Position numbers and translations under genes: made by a program
Origin: Brevibacterium moorei
Lineage (GTDB): Bacteria > Actinomycetota > Actinomycetes > Actinomycetales > Brevibacteriaceae
Length of the DNA stretch: 64,000 bases
Direction of reading: 5' to 3'
NCBI RefSeq assembly: GCF_024580735.1
Contig: NZ_JANIJX010000015.1
Location: 38,293 to 102,292, forward strand
Notes under the pieces: model-generated
What the model was told of the DNA's origin: nothing
The model's input: the letters and a program-made list of their open reading frames with translations, nothing else
Database searches by the model: none
Part shown: in pieces, positions 18,195 to 27,962 of the stretch
Layout: every line of letters starts with the position of its first letter
How positions within the stretch are numbered: the first letter of the stretch is position 1

Positions 18195-18432
18195 CGGCTC
18201 GAGGATCGGCCGGAGTCCATCAGGAGACCGGACCGACGCCGACCACGAGCATCGGAACCCGCCGGGCATGTCCGCGGACGCAGGTCAGGTCGGTGCGACG
18301 TCCCCATGCTCCGAGGACTCCAGCGGTGCCTCGCCACGCAGGCGCCGGCAGCATCCACCGCCGGGTTTCACGCGGGGAACAGTCTCACCGCTGGCCGTGC
18401 TCGTGCCGCTGCGACAGCACGAGGGGGAAGGG

Positions 18433-19287
18433 TCATTCGAAGGCTCCTGAGAGTGAAGTGATCTGGGCGATGGCGTCTCCGGCATTAGCGGGGATGGGGA
18501 AGGCTCGACCGACAAGATCGTCGGGTAGGTCTGCGTGATCGCGGTTGATGCGGATGAGTCTGGCGTTCGGCAGGGCACGAGCGAGCTGTTCACTGGGCCA
18601 GCGGATCACGCCGGGCGTGTTGAAACCAGCACCGATTTCCACGATGGCAAGGGAGTCCCCACTCTCCCGTGTTTCGGCGAGCCAGTCGTTGAGGCGGCCG
18701 AGACCGGGCTGGAAGTGATCGTTGATGTACCAGGCTCCGGCGTACACGTTGAGGAACACCTGGCCGCCGCAGTTCGGGCAGGTCGAGATCGCCTCGGGAG
18801 CGACCTTCCCCGTCCCCGGGTCATAGGCGTCAAGGGCGGCACGGATGATGGGCTCGGATGGCCAGACTTCGCGGGTGCAGGGAGTGAGGCATTGGTACAG
18901 TCCGTAGTCGCCTTGCGGGGTGTACATACGATCGGTGTCGAACCCGTTGCGCGAGAAGAGCTGGTCGACATTCGAGGTCATCACGAAGTAGTCGCGGTCG
19001 CCAACCATGCCCCGTAGTTGCTGGTATAGCGGTGACGGTGCGGAGTTGAACCGAATGTCGCTCGTGTGCACGGCCCAGAATCCCCAGAGGTACTCGGGCG
19101 GCAGGTCGCGGCCGATCATCTCGTAGCGCGCTCGTAGCCCGGCCTGGTGGAGCACGGGGAACAGCTCCGCGAAACGCTCCTGGTCGGTGTAGTCGAACCC
19201 GGCTGCAGCGGAGAGTCCCGCGCCGGCGGTGACGAGTACCCGATCAGCGTCGGCAATCCACGAAGCGGCGTCGCGCATGTCCGTCAT
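18433..19287 (-). CDS. SirTM-type sirtuin, predicted protein mono-ADP-ribosyltransferase
   Basis: Sirtuin-fold protein of 284 residues. Seen: NAD motif LVTAGAGLSAAAGFD (about residues 19-33), MTSNVDQLF, and the zinc cysteines in YQCLTPC and STCPNCGG. The usual catalytic His of the HG motif is Gln (TPQGDYG). In class M sirtuins this change accompanies ADP-ribosyl transfer instead of deacetylation, and these enzymes sit beside macrodomain hydrolases that reverse the mark. The macrodomain gene is indeed adjacent, with ATGA overlap and a GGAGG site inside its 3' end. The lipoylated GcvH-L and LplA2 partners known elsewhere are not nearby. Target unknown. Confidence 0.82.
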   Translation of the reverse strand: MTDMRDAASWIADADRVLVTAGAGLSAAAGFDYTDQERFAELFPVLHQAGLRARYEMIGRDLPPEYLWGFWAVHTSDIRFNSAPSPLYQQLRGMVGDRDYFVMTSNVDQLFSRNGFDTDRMYTPQGDYGLYQCLTPCTREVWPSEPIIRAALDAYDPGTGKVAPEAISTCPNCGGQVFLNVYAGAWYINDHFQPGLGRLNDWLAETRESGDSLAIVEIGAGFNTPGVIRWPSEQLARALPNARLIRINRDHADLPDDLVGRAFPIPANAGDAIAQITSLSGAFE

Positions 19288-19875
19288 GTCAGTACCTCCG
19301 TGATGGCGTCGAGGTAGACGGCTTCATCTGTGGGCGTGAATGCAGAAACGAGGGGTTCGATGCGGCTCTCCGGGTGGTTGGTGAGCCAGTCGCGGATGGT
19401 GCGGATTGCGACGCCTGCCCCGGCGTCCTTCGGGTAGCCGAACACCCCGGTGGAGATGGAGCAGAACCCGACGGTACGAATGCCGCCGTTGCGCCTCCGC
19501 GGCGTCGAGGATCGAGCGATAGCAAGACGCCAATGCGGCTTCATCCGCAGCTGTGGGCCGGTGGCTCGGCACGATCGGACCGATAGTGTGGATCAGATAC
19601 GAGGCCGGCAGGTGATACGCGGCGGTCAGTGTCGCGCTGCCGGTGGGTTCCGCGTGTCCCTGACGTCGCATGTGTTCGGCGCACTCTTCGCGCAACGCCG
19701 GACCGGCTGCGGCATGGATCACGTTGTCGATGCAGACATGGCCTGGAACGAAGCATCCCAGCATGCGGTCGTTCGCGGCATTCACGATCGCATCAGCTCG
19801 CAGAACGGTCAAGTCACCTCGCCACAGCCGCATCCGCTCCGCGACCGAGTCGGATGAGATTCCCTGCTCGGCCAA
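19284..19875 (-). pseudogene. Macrodomain ADP-ribosylhydrolase, 5'-truncated and frameshifted
   Basis: The first ~125 codons give a clear macrodomain (GDLTVLRADAIVNAANDRML, GCFVPGHVCIDNVIHAAAGP). The frame then breaks at about 19487-19495: the conserved continuation NGGIRTVGFCSISTGVFGYP reads in another frame, down to the stop at 19284. The upstream end stops abruptly at ~19875 against an MFS transporter fragment, so the N-terminal extension found in sirtuin-linked macrodomains is also gone. The product should lack the C-terminal part of the ADP-ribose pocket. A sequencing error could explain the shift but not the 5' truncation. Confidence 0.78.
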
Positions 19876-20201
19876 GGTGGGAAGCGCTTCGGCCTCTGTT
19901 GATCCTCGCCGGCGTCGGGCGGGGCATCGCGACGCTGCTGCAGGCCACGGCGATCACCGACCGGTGGGGGCCGCGCGCCTACGGGCACCTGTCCGCGGTG
20001 ATGGGCGTCGCGGTGCTGCTGGCCACGGCGATCGCGCCCTGGGCGGGCACGTTCCTGGCCTGGGCGACGGGCAGCTACGCGACCGGATTCGCCGTGCTGG
20101 CAGGCCTCGCCGCAGTCGGCACCGTCCTGCTCCTGCTGAGCGCCCGCCCGCACCCTGCCAGGCAACCCGAGGCAACCCGGGCCGAGCCGGCCACGGCCTG
20201 A
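19875..20201 (+). pseudogene. MFS transporter C-terminal fragment
   Basis: About 108 codons with three hydrophobic helices (PLLILAGVGRGIATLLQAT, VMGVAVLLATAIAPWAG, TGFAVLAGLAAVGTVLLLL) resembling the last helices of a major facilitator. There is no start of its own: the frame upstream is antisense to the macrodomain gene. It is convergent with arsO, and MFS genes often flank ars operons, so this may be the remains of one cut off at ~19875. Confidence 0.6.
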
Positions 20202-20251
20202 GACGACCCCCTCGCGACCGCGGATCATGGACGGGGCGCGGCGGCGGCATC

Positions 20252-21307
20252 CTACCGGCTTCCGGGGGCGAGGTGGGTGCGGAGTTCGGTGACCGCGAGT
20301 TTCGCGGTGCGTCCGGCGCCGATGAGGGTTGCCGATGCGAATCCGGTCCAGTCGCCGTATCCGAGCAGATGCAGGCCGGGATGATCGACCGAGCGGGTTC
20401 CCGCGGTGGCCGGGTGCCCGCCGGTGAGGGTGAGGCCGAGCGGGGCGAGGTGATCGAGGTGCGGGGCGAACCCGGTGCACCAGATGACCGCGTCGCACGC
20501 ATACTCGCGCCCGCTACTCCACGCCACGCCCGTCGAGGTGAGCCGGTCGAACATCGGGACCGCGTGGAGGACGCCACGGTCGCGGGCCTCGCGCACCGGG
20601 GGCACCATGACGATGTCGCCGAGCCCGGCCACCCCGTCATGGCGGACCCCGGCGCGCTGGGCGGCGGCGCGGGCGGTGGCGACGTCGAAGAGCACCCGCC
20701 CGTCGACGTCGTCGGGCATGAACCGCGGCGGGCGCGCCGTGACCCAGAGGGTGTCGGCGACAGTGGAGACTTCGGCGAGGATCTGCGCGGCGGAGTTCCC
20801 TCCGCCGACGACCACGACCCGCTGCCCGGAAAACCGCTCCGGCGTCCGATAGTCAACGGTGTGCAACTGCGGGCCGGTGAACGCGTCCTGCCCCGGATAG
20901 GCGGGAACATGGGGGCTCTGCCAGGTACCGGTGGCGCTGATCACCGCCCGCGCCACCCATTCGCCCCGGTCAGTGCCCACCACGAAGGCTCCCGCATCCC
21001 AGCGGACCTGGTGGACGCGGACGGGCCGGTGAACGGGGAGCTCGTAGCGTGCTTCGTAGTCGGCGAGGTATTGGGCGACGTGTGCGGCGGTCGGGAACGT
21101 CTCCCCGGGCTGGGGTGGCATCGGCCAGCCCGGGAGCGGGCTGTACTGGGCCGGGGAGAACAGCCGCAGGGACTCCCATCCGTGCCGCCACGCCCCGCCC
21201 GGCCCGGTCTGGGCGTCGAGGATGACGAAGTCCAGGCCGGACCGCCGCAGGTAGAAGCCCGCGGCGAGCCCGGCCTGACCGCCGCCGATGACGACGACAT
21301 CGATCAC
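20252..21307 (-). CDS. arsO: ArsO-like flavin-dependent monooxygenase
   Basis: FAD/NADPH-binding monooxygenase of 351 residues. FAD motif VIGGGQAGLAAGFYL at the N-terminus, second Rossmann motif VVVVGGGNSAAQIL (about residues 164-177), and a linker FSPAQYSPLPGWPMP of the ArsO branch. ArsO genes lie in ars operons of actinobacteria; a role in organoarsenical or arsenite chemistry has been proposed but not settled. It is the last gene of the operon and overlaps arsC by four bases. Confidence 0.82.
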   Translation of the reverse strand: MIDVVVIGGGQAGLAAGFYLRRSGLDFVILDAQTGPGGAWRHGWESLRLFSPAQYSPLPGWPMPPQPGETFPTAAHVAQYLADYEARYELPVHRPVRVHQVRWDAGAFVVGTDRGEWVARAVISATGTWQSPHVPAYPGQDAFTGPQLHTVDYRTPERFSGQRVVVVGGGNSAAQILAEVSTVADTLWVTARPPRFMPDDVDGRVLFDVATARAAAQRAGVRHDGVAGLGDIVMVPPVREARDRGVLHAVPMFDRLTSTGVAWSSGREYACDAVIWCTGFAPHLDHLAPLGLTLTGGHPATAGTRSVDHPGLHLLGYGDWTGFASATLIGAGRTAKLAVTELRTHLAPGSR

Positions 21308-21729
21308 GCAGACGCCACCTGCTCCTCACCCAGCAGCTCGGCGACCAGGGCTCGGATGCGTGCCTTGATGTCGTCGCGGATGGGGCGGACGGCGTCGATG
21401 CCCTGGCCTGCGGGGTCGTCGAGCTTCCAGTCCTCGTAGCGCTTGCCGGGGAAGAACGGGCAGGCGTCGCCGCACCCCATGGTGATGACCACGTCGGAGG
21501 CCTGCACGGCCTCGGTCGTGAGCACCTTGGGCTGCTCCGCGGTGATGTCGATGCCGTCCTCCCGCATCGCTTCGACGGCGACGGGGTTGATCTGCTCGGC
21601 GGGCATCGACCCGGCGGATCGGACTTCGATGCGACCGGTGGCGTAGTGGCGGAGGTAGCCGGCGACCATTTGGGAGCGGCCCGCGTTGTGCACGCACACG
21701 AACAGCACGGAGGGCTTGGGATCAGTCAT
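21304..21729 (-). CDS. arsC: Arsenate reductase, low-molecular-weight phosphatase type
   Basis: 141-residue thioredoxin-coupled ArsC. The P-loop is VCVHNAGRSQM (Cys about residue 12), followed by the distal MGCGDACPFFPGKRYEDW with the redox cysteines (about 80-97). It reduces arsenate to arsenite for export by Acr3. The thioredoxin and thioredoxin reductase encoded upstream can recycle it. It lies 15 bp after the arsR-arsC fusion gene, so the operon has two ArsC domains. Confidence 0.93.
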   Translation of the reverse strand: MTDPKPSVLFVCVHNAGRSQMVAGYLRHYATGRIEVRSAGSMPAEQINPVAVEAMREDGIDITAEQPKVLTTEAVQASDVVITMGCGDACPFFPGKRYEDWKLDDPAGQGIDAVRPIRDDIKARIRALVAELLGEEQVASA

Positions 21730-21744
21730 GGCAGGTCTCTGCTT

Positions 21745-22749
21745 TCAGTCGGTGAGGAGGGAGTCGATGAGGGTGCGGACGCGGGCGGCGATGTCGTCGC
21801 GGATCGCGAGCACCCCGTCCGGGGATGCCAGTGCGGGGTCGGCGACCGGCCAGTCCTCGTAGCGGACGCCGGGCACGACCGGGCAGACGTCGCCGCATCC
21901 CATCGTGATCACCACGTCGGCGGCGCGGATCGCGTCGTCGGTGAGCGGCTTCGGGAACGCTTCTTCTGCCTCGGTTCCGGTGCCGGTGATCTCGGTGATG
22001 AGGTCCCGCACGTGCGGGTGGATGCCGGCGGCCGGGGTCGACCCGGCCGAGCGGGCCACGACCCGCCCTCCCGAGAGCTGCCGGGTGAGGGCGGCGGCGA
22101 GCTGGGAGCGGCCGGCGTTCGCCACGCACACGAACAGCACCTGCGGCGGCGCGGTCGCCCGGTCTCTCGTGAGGTCGGCGAGGCGTTGCTTGGCGAACCG
22201 CTCGGTCAGCGGGACGAGGTAGCGGGTGATCTTCGCCGACCTCGCCAGCGCGGTGAAGGAGTCGCGCACGATCCCGGTCACCGTCGCCGCCGGCAGTTCC
22301 GGGGTGCGGGCGGCGAGATCCGCGGCGAGATGGGTGATGTGCGCATCCATGTCGGCGAACTCCCCGAAGTCCGCAGACGGAGTCGTCGAGGCGGGGGCGA
22401 CCACTGCGGGGGCGAAGGCCTCCAGCAGCGCGGTCACCGCCCCGCGCCGATCGACGGGGATGGAGTACCAGACCCAGGTGCCGCGCCGTTCGGAATCGAG
22501 CAGCCCCACGGTCTTGAGGACCTTCAGATGGTGGGAGACGGTGGGCTGGGAGACGTCGGCGAGTTCGGCGAGATCGCACACGCAGGACTCGCCGCGCGGA
22601 TCGGTCGCGATCGCCGAGAGCATCCGCAGCCGCAGCGGATCGGCGAGGGCTTTGAGCGTGCCCGCGAGAGCCTGCGCGATCTCGGCGCCGATGGCCGGTG
22701 CGGCGCTGGGCGCGCAAACCTCGTCACCGGCTGCGAGGGTGTCGGTCAT
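21745..22749 (-). CDS. ArsR repressor fused to an arsenate reductase (ArsC) domain
   Basis: 334 residues in two parts. Residues ~20-110 are an ArsR/SmtB winged helix with metal-site cysteines ESCVCDLAEL and recognition helix SQPTVSHHLKVLK. After a helical linker, residues ~200-330 are an LMW-phosphatase ArsC with VCVANAGRSQL and MGCGDVCPVVPGVRYEDW. The ATG at 22749 overlaps the acr3 stop (ATGA); the longer open frame upstream is a shadow of acr3. The fusion could couple arsenite sensing to arsenate reduction in one protein. The catalytic cysteine is kept in both ArsC copies. Confidence 0.9.
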   Translation of the reverse strand: MTDTLAAGDEVCAPSAAPAIGAEIAQALAGTLKALADPLRLRMLSAIATDPRGESCVCDLAELADVSQPTVSHHLKVLKTVGLLDSERRGTWVWYSIPVDRRGAVTALLEAFAPAVVAPASTTPSADFGEFADMDAHITHLAADLAARTPELPAATVTGIVRDSFTALARSAKITRYLVPLTERFAKQRLADLTRDRATAPPQVLFVCVANAGRSQLAAALTRQLSGGRVVARSAGSTPAAGIHPHVRDLITEITGTGTEAEEAFPKPLTDDAIRAADVVITMGCGDVCPVVPGVRYEDWPVADPALASPDGVLAIRDDIAARVRTLIDSLLTD

Positions 22750-23834
22750 GAGCGTGCCTCCACGGCGTAGGGATCGGTGTGGAACCAGCTGCGGGCGGCC
22801 CACAGGGAGACGTAGACGAGGCCGACGAGCACGGGCACCTCGATCAGCGGGCCGACGACACCGGCGAGGGCCTGCCCGCTGGTCGCACCGAAGGTGCCGA
22901 TGGCGACCGCGATCGCGAGCTCGAAGTTGTTGCCCGCTGCGGTGAACGCGAGCGTGGTCGAGCGGGCGTAGTTCAGGCCGATGCCCTTGCCGAGCAGGAG
23001 TCCTGCGAACCACATGATCGCGAAGTACGCCAGCAGTGGCAGCGCGATCCGTGCGACATCCCACGGCTGCGACGTGATCGCCTCGCCCTGCAGGGCGAAC
23101 AGCAGCACGATCGTGAAAAGGAGACCATAGAGCGCGAACGGGCCGATCACGGGGATGAACTTCCCCTCGTACCAGTCGCGCCCCTTCGCCTGCTCGCCGA
23201 AGTAGCGGGTGAGGAACCCCGCCAGGAGCGGGACGCCGAGGAAGACGAGCACGTTGAGCGCGATCTGCCCGACCGAGACGTCCAGTCCCTGGGTGTCGAG
23301 GCCGAGCCAGCCCGGCAGGATGGTGAGGTAGAACCAGCCGAGCAGCGAGAACGCGATCACCTGGAACACCGAGTTGATGAACACCAGCACGGCGGTCGCT
23401 TCGCGGTCGCCGCAGGCGAGGTCGTTCCAGATCACCACCATCGCGATGCAGCGGGCCAGGCCGACGATGATGAGGCCGGTGCGGTACTCGGGCAGATCCG
23501 GGAGGAAGACCCACGCGAGCGCGAACATCACGGCCGGGCCGACCAGCCAGTTCAAGATCAGGGAGGAGACGAGGAGCTTCTTATCGCCGGTGACGGCGGC
23601 GACCTTGTCGTAGCGGACCTTCGCGAGCACCGGGTACATCATGACGAGCAGGCCGAGCCCGATCGGCACCGAGATGCCGCCGACCTCCATGCGGGCGAGC
23701 ATCTCGGAGAGTGCCGGGATGAAGCGGCCGAGCAGGAGGCCCGCGACCATGGCGAGGCCGATCCACACAGGCAGCCACCGGTCGAGGGTGGAGAGGCGCG
23801 CGGGCTTGACGCGAACAGTAGTTGCGGTACTCAT
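22746..23834 (-). CDS. acr3: Arsenite efflux permease ACR3
   Basis: 362-residue permease of the ACR3/ArsB(2) family with about ten helices that exports arsenite using the proton gradient. Family signatures: GLARCIAMVVIWNDLACGD, containing the essential cysteine (about residues 126-144), and TTLAFTAAGNNFELAIAVAIGTFG. It overlaps trxA upstream and arsRC downstream by four bases each, so translation of the operon is tightly coupled. Confidence 0.94.
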   Translation of the reverse strand: MSTATTVRVKPARLSTLDRWLPVWIGLAMVAGLLLGRFIPALSEMLARMEVGGISVPIGLGLLVMMYPVLAKVRYDKVAAVTGDKKLLVSSLILNWLVGPAVMFALAWVFLPDLPEYRTGLIIVGLARCIAMVVIWNDLACGDREATAVLVFINSVFQVIAFSLLGWFYLTILPGWLGLDTQGLDVSVGQIALNVLVFLGVPLLAGFLTRYFGEQAKGRDWYEGKFIPVIGPFALYGLLFTIVLLFALQGEAITSQPWDVARIALPLLAYFAIMWFAGLLLGKGIGLNYARSTTLAFTAAGNNFELAIAVAIGTFGATSGQALAGVVGPLIEVPVLVGLVYVSLWAARSWFHTDPYAVEARS

Positions 23835-24157
23835 GCGATCAGGCTCTCGATCTTGCCTGCGATGACGGGCTTCGGGTGCGCGCCGATGAGCACGTCCACG
23901 CGCTCACCATCCCGGTAGAAGCCGAGCGTCGGGATCGACGTCACCCCCGCCGCCATCACGGCATCGGGGTTCTGGTCGGCGTCGAGCTTGACGATCTTCA
24001 CCCGGCCGTCGTACTCGCCGGCGAGGTCTTCCAGGATCGGGGCGATCGCCTTGCACGGCCCGCACCAGGCCGCCCAGATATCGACCACCACAGGGAGATC
24101 GGACTGGATCACCTCGGCCTCGAACGTGGCATCGGTCACGGTCATGGTCGCGCTCAT
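23831..24157 (-). CDS. trxA: Thioredoxin
   Basis: 108-residue cytosolic thioredoxin with active site WCGPCKA (about residues 31-37) and the cis-Pro segment [12 protein letters not shown]. Four-base overlaps with trxB and acr3 place it inside the ars operon. Its likely job is to re-reduce the two LMW-type ArsC domains after each arsenate turnover. Confidence 0.94.
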   Translation of the reverse strand: MSATMTVTDATFEAEVIQSDLPVVVDIWAAWCGPCKAIAPILEDLAGEYDGRVKIVKLDADQNPDAVMAAGVTSIPTLGFYRDGERVDVLIGAHPKPVIAGKIESLIA

Positions 24158-25122
24158 GCGGACACCTCCAGAAGTTCAGAATCAAGGTCCTCGGCAGGCA
24201 GGCCGGCGAGGAAGTGCTGCGCGTCGAGGGCGGCAGCGCACCCGGTCCCCGCGGCGGTGATCGCCTGCCGGTAACGGCGGTCGACGAGATCCCCGGCGGC
24301 GAACACGCCCGGCAGGTTCGTCGCGGTCGTGGGGTGCTCGACGAGCACGTAGCCGTCGTCGTCGAGGTCGACCTGGCCGGTCAGCAGCTCCGAGCGCGGG
24401 TCGTGTCCGATCGCGACGAACACCCCGGTCACGGGCAGGACGCGCTCCTCGCCGGTGCCGGTGTCGCGCAACCGGAGGCCCTCGACGCGGGTCTCGCCAA
24501 GGATGCCCGCGACCTCGCTGTTCCAGGAGACCTCGATCTTCGGATCCGCGAGCACCCGCTCGGCCATGATCTTCGACGCCCGGAACGCCTCACGCCGGTG
24601 CACGATCGTCACCTTCGACGCGAAGCGGGTCAGGAACAAGGCTTCCTCCATCGCGGAGTCCCCGCCGCCGATGACGGCGATCTCCTGGTCGCGGAAGAAG
24701 AATCCGTCACAGGTCGCGCACCACGACAAGCCGTGCCCCGACAGCCGCTCCTCTTCGGGCAGCCCGAGCTTGCGGTAGGCGGAGCCGGTGGTGAGGATCA
24801 CACTGCGCGCCTCGAAGGTCTCGCCCGCACCCGTCTCGATCCTCTTGACGGCGCCAGCCAGGTCGATGCGGGTCGCGTCATCGAGGAGGATGCGGGCGCC
24901 GAAGCGCTCGGCCTGCGCCCGCATCGACTCCATCAGATCCGGACCCTGCACCCCGTCCGTGAACCCCGGGAAGTTCTCCACCTCGGTCGTCGTCATCAGC
25001 GAACCACCCGCCGACACCGACCCCGCGATCACCACCGGCGCAAGCCCCGCCCGAGCCGCGTACACCGCGGCCGTATACCCCGCCGGACCAGACCCGACAA
25101 TCACTACCTGTTGCATCGACAT
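24154..25122 (-). CDS. trxB: Thioredoxin reductase
   Basis: 322-residue NADPH flavoenzyme: FAD motif [18 protein letters not shown], redox pair CATCDGF (about residues 136-142), NADPH motif [13 protein letters not shown] and C-terminal FAD segment [21 protein letters not shown]. It is the first gene of the ars operon. ATG at 25122 or 25116 are both possible: AGAAG lies too close to the former and 8 nt before the latter. The short AT-rich region upstream probably carries the ArsR-controlled promoter. Confidence 0.93.
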   Translation of the reverse strand: MSMQQVVIVGSGPAGYTAAVYAARAGLAPVVIAGSVSAGGSLMTTTEVENFPGFTDGVQGPDLMESMRAQAERFGARILLDDATRIDLAGAVKRIETGAGETFEARSVILTTGSAYRKLGLPEEERLSGHGLSWCATCDGFFFRDQEIAVIGGGDSAMEEALFLTRFASKVTIVHRREAFRASKIMAERVLADPKIEVSWNSEVAGILGETRVEGLRLRDTGTGEERVLPVTGVFVAIGHDPRSELLTGQVDLDDDGYVLVEHPTTATNLPGVFAAGDLVDRRYRQAITAAGTGCAAALDAQHFLAGLPAEDLDSELLEVSA

Positions 25123-25195
25123 GCTTCTATATTCACACTCATCGAATCAGCCCGCAAGTGGGATCGTCGCCCGCCGCGAAGTGTTTGCCCGGTGT

Positions 25196-25480
25196 TCACC
25201 TCGCCGCACGCTCGGGCAGATGATCGATCGGGCTGGCCTCAAGAGTGCCTTGATCGGTGACGGTGTAGCGCAGGGCTCCCTCGACGCTGATGCCGAAGAG
25301 GTCGCAGATGCGTCGGATGTCGCCGCCGGTCTGCTCGACTTCGTAGAGAATCCGGTCGGTGCGCAGCGCCTGGGCGGTGACACCGGCTTTCTTCCAGGGG
25401 AAGTTCCGGCTGGGCGGCGAGAGACGGGGCGCGGTCTGGGTGGTAACGAGCAGGTAGGGGTTCTTCGTCTCAGGCCAGCG
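25196..25480 (-). pseudogene. Possible integrase C-terminal remnant
   Basis: The last ~95 codons of a longer minus-strand frame look like the end of actinobacterial integrase-type proteins (LRTDRILYEVEQTGGDIRRICDLFGIS). The rest of that frame is antisense to the gene at 25536 and is not coding. There is no start or catalytic core, so it reads as a relic between the ars operon and the conjugation segment. The family call is tentative. Confidence 0.4.
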
Positions 25481-25535
25481 TGTAGCGCGTCGATGAAGCC
25501 GGGCCTGGCACGGGCGGGCGGGCGCACCTGCGGGT

Positions 25536-26081
25536 ATGAGACCTCTTCCTGATGCCCCCGATCGCTCCTCCGCGGCAGTCGTGCCGGTGTCGGTGCCGCT
25601 GCTCGTACTCGACGTCCAGTCCGATGGCACGCTGACCGCGCGGCTCGATGGGCAGGAGCTGGCTCCGCCGGATGGGGTGGAGGCGTGGCGGCGGGGGATG
25701 TTCGGGCAGATCGTTGACCTGGCCACGATGGAGCGGGCGTTCCCGGTGCGGGTGACCGTCCACGAGAGCGACGGCACCAGGTTCACCGACATCCTCCCTG
25801 CCGCCCATCGCCCGGTCGTGCAGCCCGACCCGGCCCCGGAATCCGCGCGGCCGTCGCGGCGTCGGGGCCGGCCCGCAGCACTGGTTGAGGTCGACGGTGG
25901 TGACGGGTTCATCGCCGGAGAAGACGTGGCGGTCGCGCTGATCATCGCCCGCACCGACGCCACCTACGAAGGGCACGTCCGCGCGCTCCTGGATCCCAGG
26001 ACCATCGCCGCTGTGAAAGCGGGCGAGGTGGTGCTGGTCGGGCGAGTCTCGGGTGCGATTGCGATCCGGGGCCTGTCGTGA
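25536..26081 (+). CDS. Hypothetical protein of the conjugation module
   Basis: 181-residue soluble protein without a domain I recognise. A basic SRRRGRPA patch lies near residue 110. The C-terminal part (EDVAVALIIARTDATYEGHVRALLDPRTI) looks folded. Its stop overlaps the GTG start of traG by four bases, and similar genes precede traG in actinobacterial integrative elements, so a transfer-related role is inferred from position only. Confidence 0.55.
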   Translation: MRPLPDAPDRSSAAVVPVSVPLLVLDVQSDGTLTARLDGQELAPPDGVEAWRRGMFGQIVDLATMERAFPVRVTVHESDGTRFTDILPAAHRPVVQPDPAPESARPSRRRGRPAALVEVDGGDGFIAGEDVAVALIIARTDATYEGHVRALLDPRTIAAVKAGEVVLVGRVSGAIAIRGLS

Positions 26082-27864
26082 CCGGCCCCCAGACCCGCCC
26101 CGGGAGCGGGGCGATGGGAGACGAGCTGACCAACCTCGTCCTCATCGCCATCGGCGGAATCATCGGGGTCGCGTTCGTGCTGCGCGCCGCCGGCAGCGTG
26201 GCGGCATTCCTCACCGGCACCGACCAACCGACCGCAGGCGCGACCGGCGGCATTGCCGTGTTCTTCGATCCCGGTGATCCGGGCGGGCAGCTCGGCGCTG
26301 ACGACCTGAACCCGGTCGTCTACTGGATCGTCACCACCGTCATGCTCGGCGCCCTCGCCGCGGCCGGCATCTGGGCATCGCGACTGTTCCGGAGGATGAC
26401 GCGGCAGGCCGCCGCCGACCCGCACCGGCAGGCAGGCGTCGCGACCGGGCACGAGGTCGCCCAGACGGCGTCGGCGCGGGCGTTGATGCGCCGCGCCAGC
26501 ACCCTCCGACCCGCGCTTGATGATCCGCGTCCGGTGGATGTCGGGTACCGGTTGGGGCAGTCGCGGCGGTGCGAGGTGTGGGCGAGCGTGGAGGACTCGA
26601 TCCTGCTGATCGGCCCGCCCCGCTCCGGGAAGGGCCTGCACCTGGTGATCCCCGCGATCCTCGACGCTCCCGGCGCCGTCGTCACCACCAGCACCCGCCC
26701 GGACAACCTCACCGCCTGCCTGCGCGCGAGAAAGCGTGTCGGCCCGGTCGCGGTGTTCGACCCGCAGCACCTCGCCGAAGGCCTCCCCGCCGGGCTGCGG
26801 TGGTCACCGATCCGGGGCTGCGAGTCCCCGCAGACCGCGATGATCCGCGCCGCCGGCCTCGCCTCCGCCACCGGCCTTTCTTCAGGCGGGGTCGAGGGCG
26901 GCGACTTCTGGGAAGGCAAGACCCGGGCAGCACTCCAAGCCCTGCTGCACGCCGCCGCCCTGGATGGCCGGTCGCCGGTCGAGCTGTTCCGGTGGACGCT
27001 CGACCCCACGAGCGCGGCGGATGCGGTCGCGATCCTCACCAACCACCCGCAGGCCGCGACCGGGTGGGCGGACTCGCTCGCCTCGATGATCGACTCCGAT
27101 CCGCGCACCCGAGACTCGATCTGCAAGGCGTCTCCCTCTCCCTGGCTGCCCTCGCAGACCCGCGGGTGCTCGATGCGGTCTCCCCGGCAGAGGGCGAGGA
27201 GTTCGACCCAGAAGCCTTCATCCGCGACCGCGGCACGTTGTTCCTCCTCGCGACCGGTGCCGGAGCGGGCAACAGTGCCGCGCTGGTCGCCGCGCTGGTG
27301 GAGGATCTGATCGAGACCGCCCGCCGACTCGCCGCCCGCTCCACCGGGGCCAGGCTCGACCCGCCGATGCTGCTGGCCCTGGACGAGATCGGCAACCTCG
27401 CCCCGCTGCCGTCGCTGCCGACGTTGATGGCCGAAGGCGGCGGCACCGGGATCACCACCCTCGCGGTGCTCCAGTCCCTCGCCCAAGCCCGGGACAAGTG
27501 GAACGAGCACCAGGCCGGCGCGATCTGGGATGCCTCCATCGTGAAAGTCCTCCTCGGCGGCGCCTCCAACAGTCGTGATCTCCAAGACCTGTCCACGCTG
27601 ATCGGGGAACGCGACGAGCTGACCGACTCCACCACGGTCGGCGACTATGGCTCCCGCTCCAACCAGCGCTCGATCCGCCGGGTGCTGATCCTGCCCCCGG
27701 ACCGGATCAGGACGCTCCCGTTCGGCACCGCCGTCACGCTGCTCCGATCCGCGCCGCCGATCATCACCGATCTGCGCGGCTGGCCCACCCGCCCCGACGG
27801 GACACAGCTCGCTGCGGATCGGGCCGAGGTCGAACAGCTCCTCCACAACGTCCACCAGAGCTGA
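26078..27864 (+). pseudogene. traG: TraG/VirD4 coupling protein, frameshifted
   Basis: Type IV coupling ATPase that would deliver the relaxosome to the transfer channel. Two N-terminal membrane helices, Walker A LIGPPRSGKG (about residue 176), then Walker B LLALDEIGN and the TraM-recognition segment LQSLAQARDKWNEHQAGAIWDAS. The first 350 codons and the last ~247 are in different frames. The break is at ~27121-27125: after DSI, ATCTGCAAGG would read I-W-Q-G if one G were restored (ATCTGGCAAGG). A single-base deletion therefore splits the two halves of the ATPase. Confidence 0.85.
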
Positions 27865-27962
27865 TTCCGTCGCGGAGCTCGCAGGGTCGGGTGAGTGCAC
27901 CTGCCTGCTGAAGCCGCCCACGTCAGAGGTGCGCGGCCTGAGCAGACCTACGGGAGCACACG

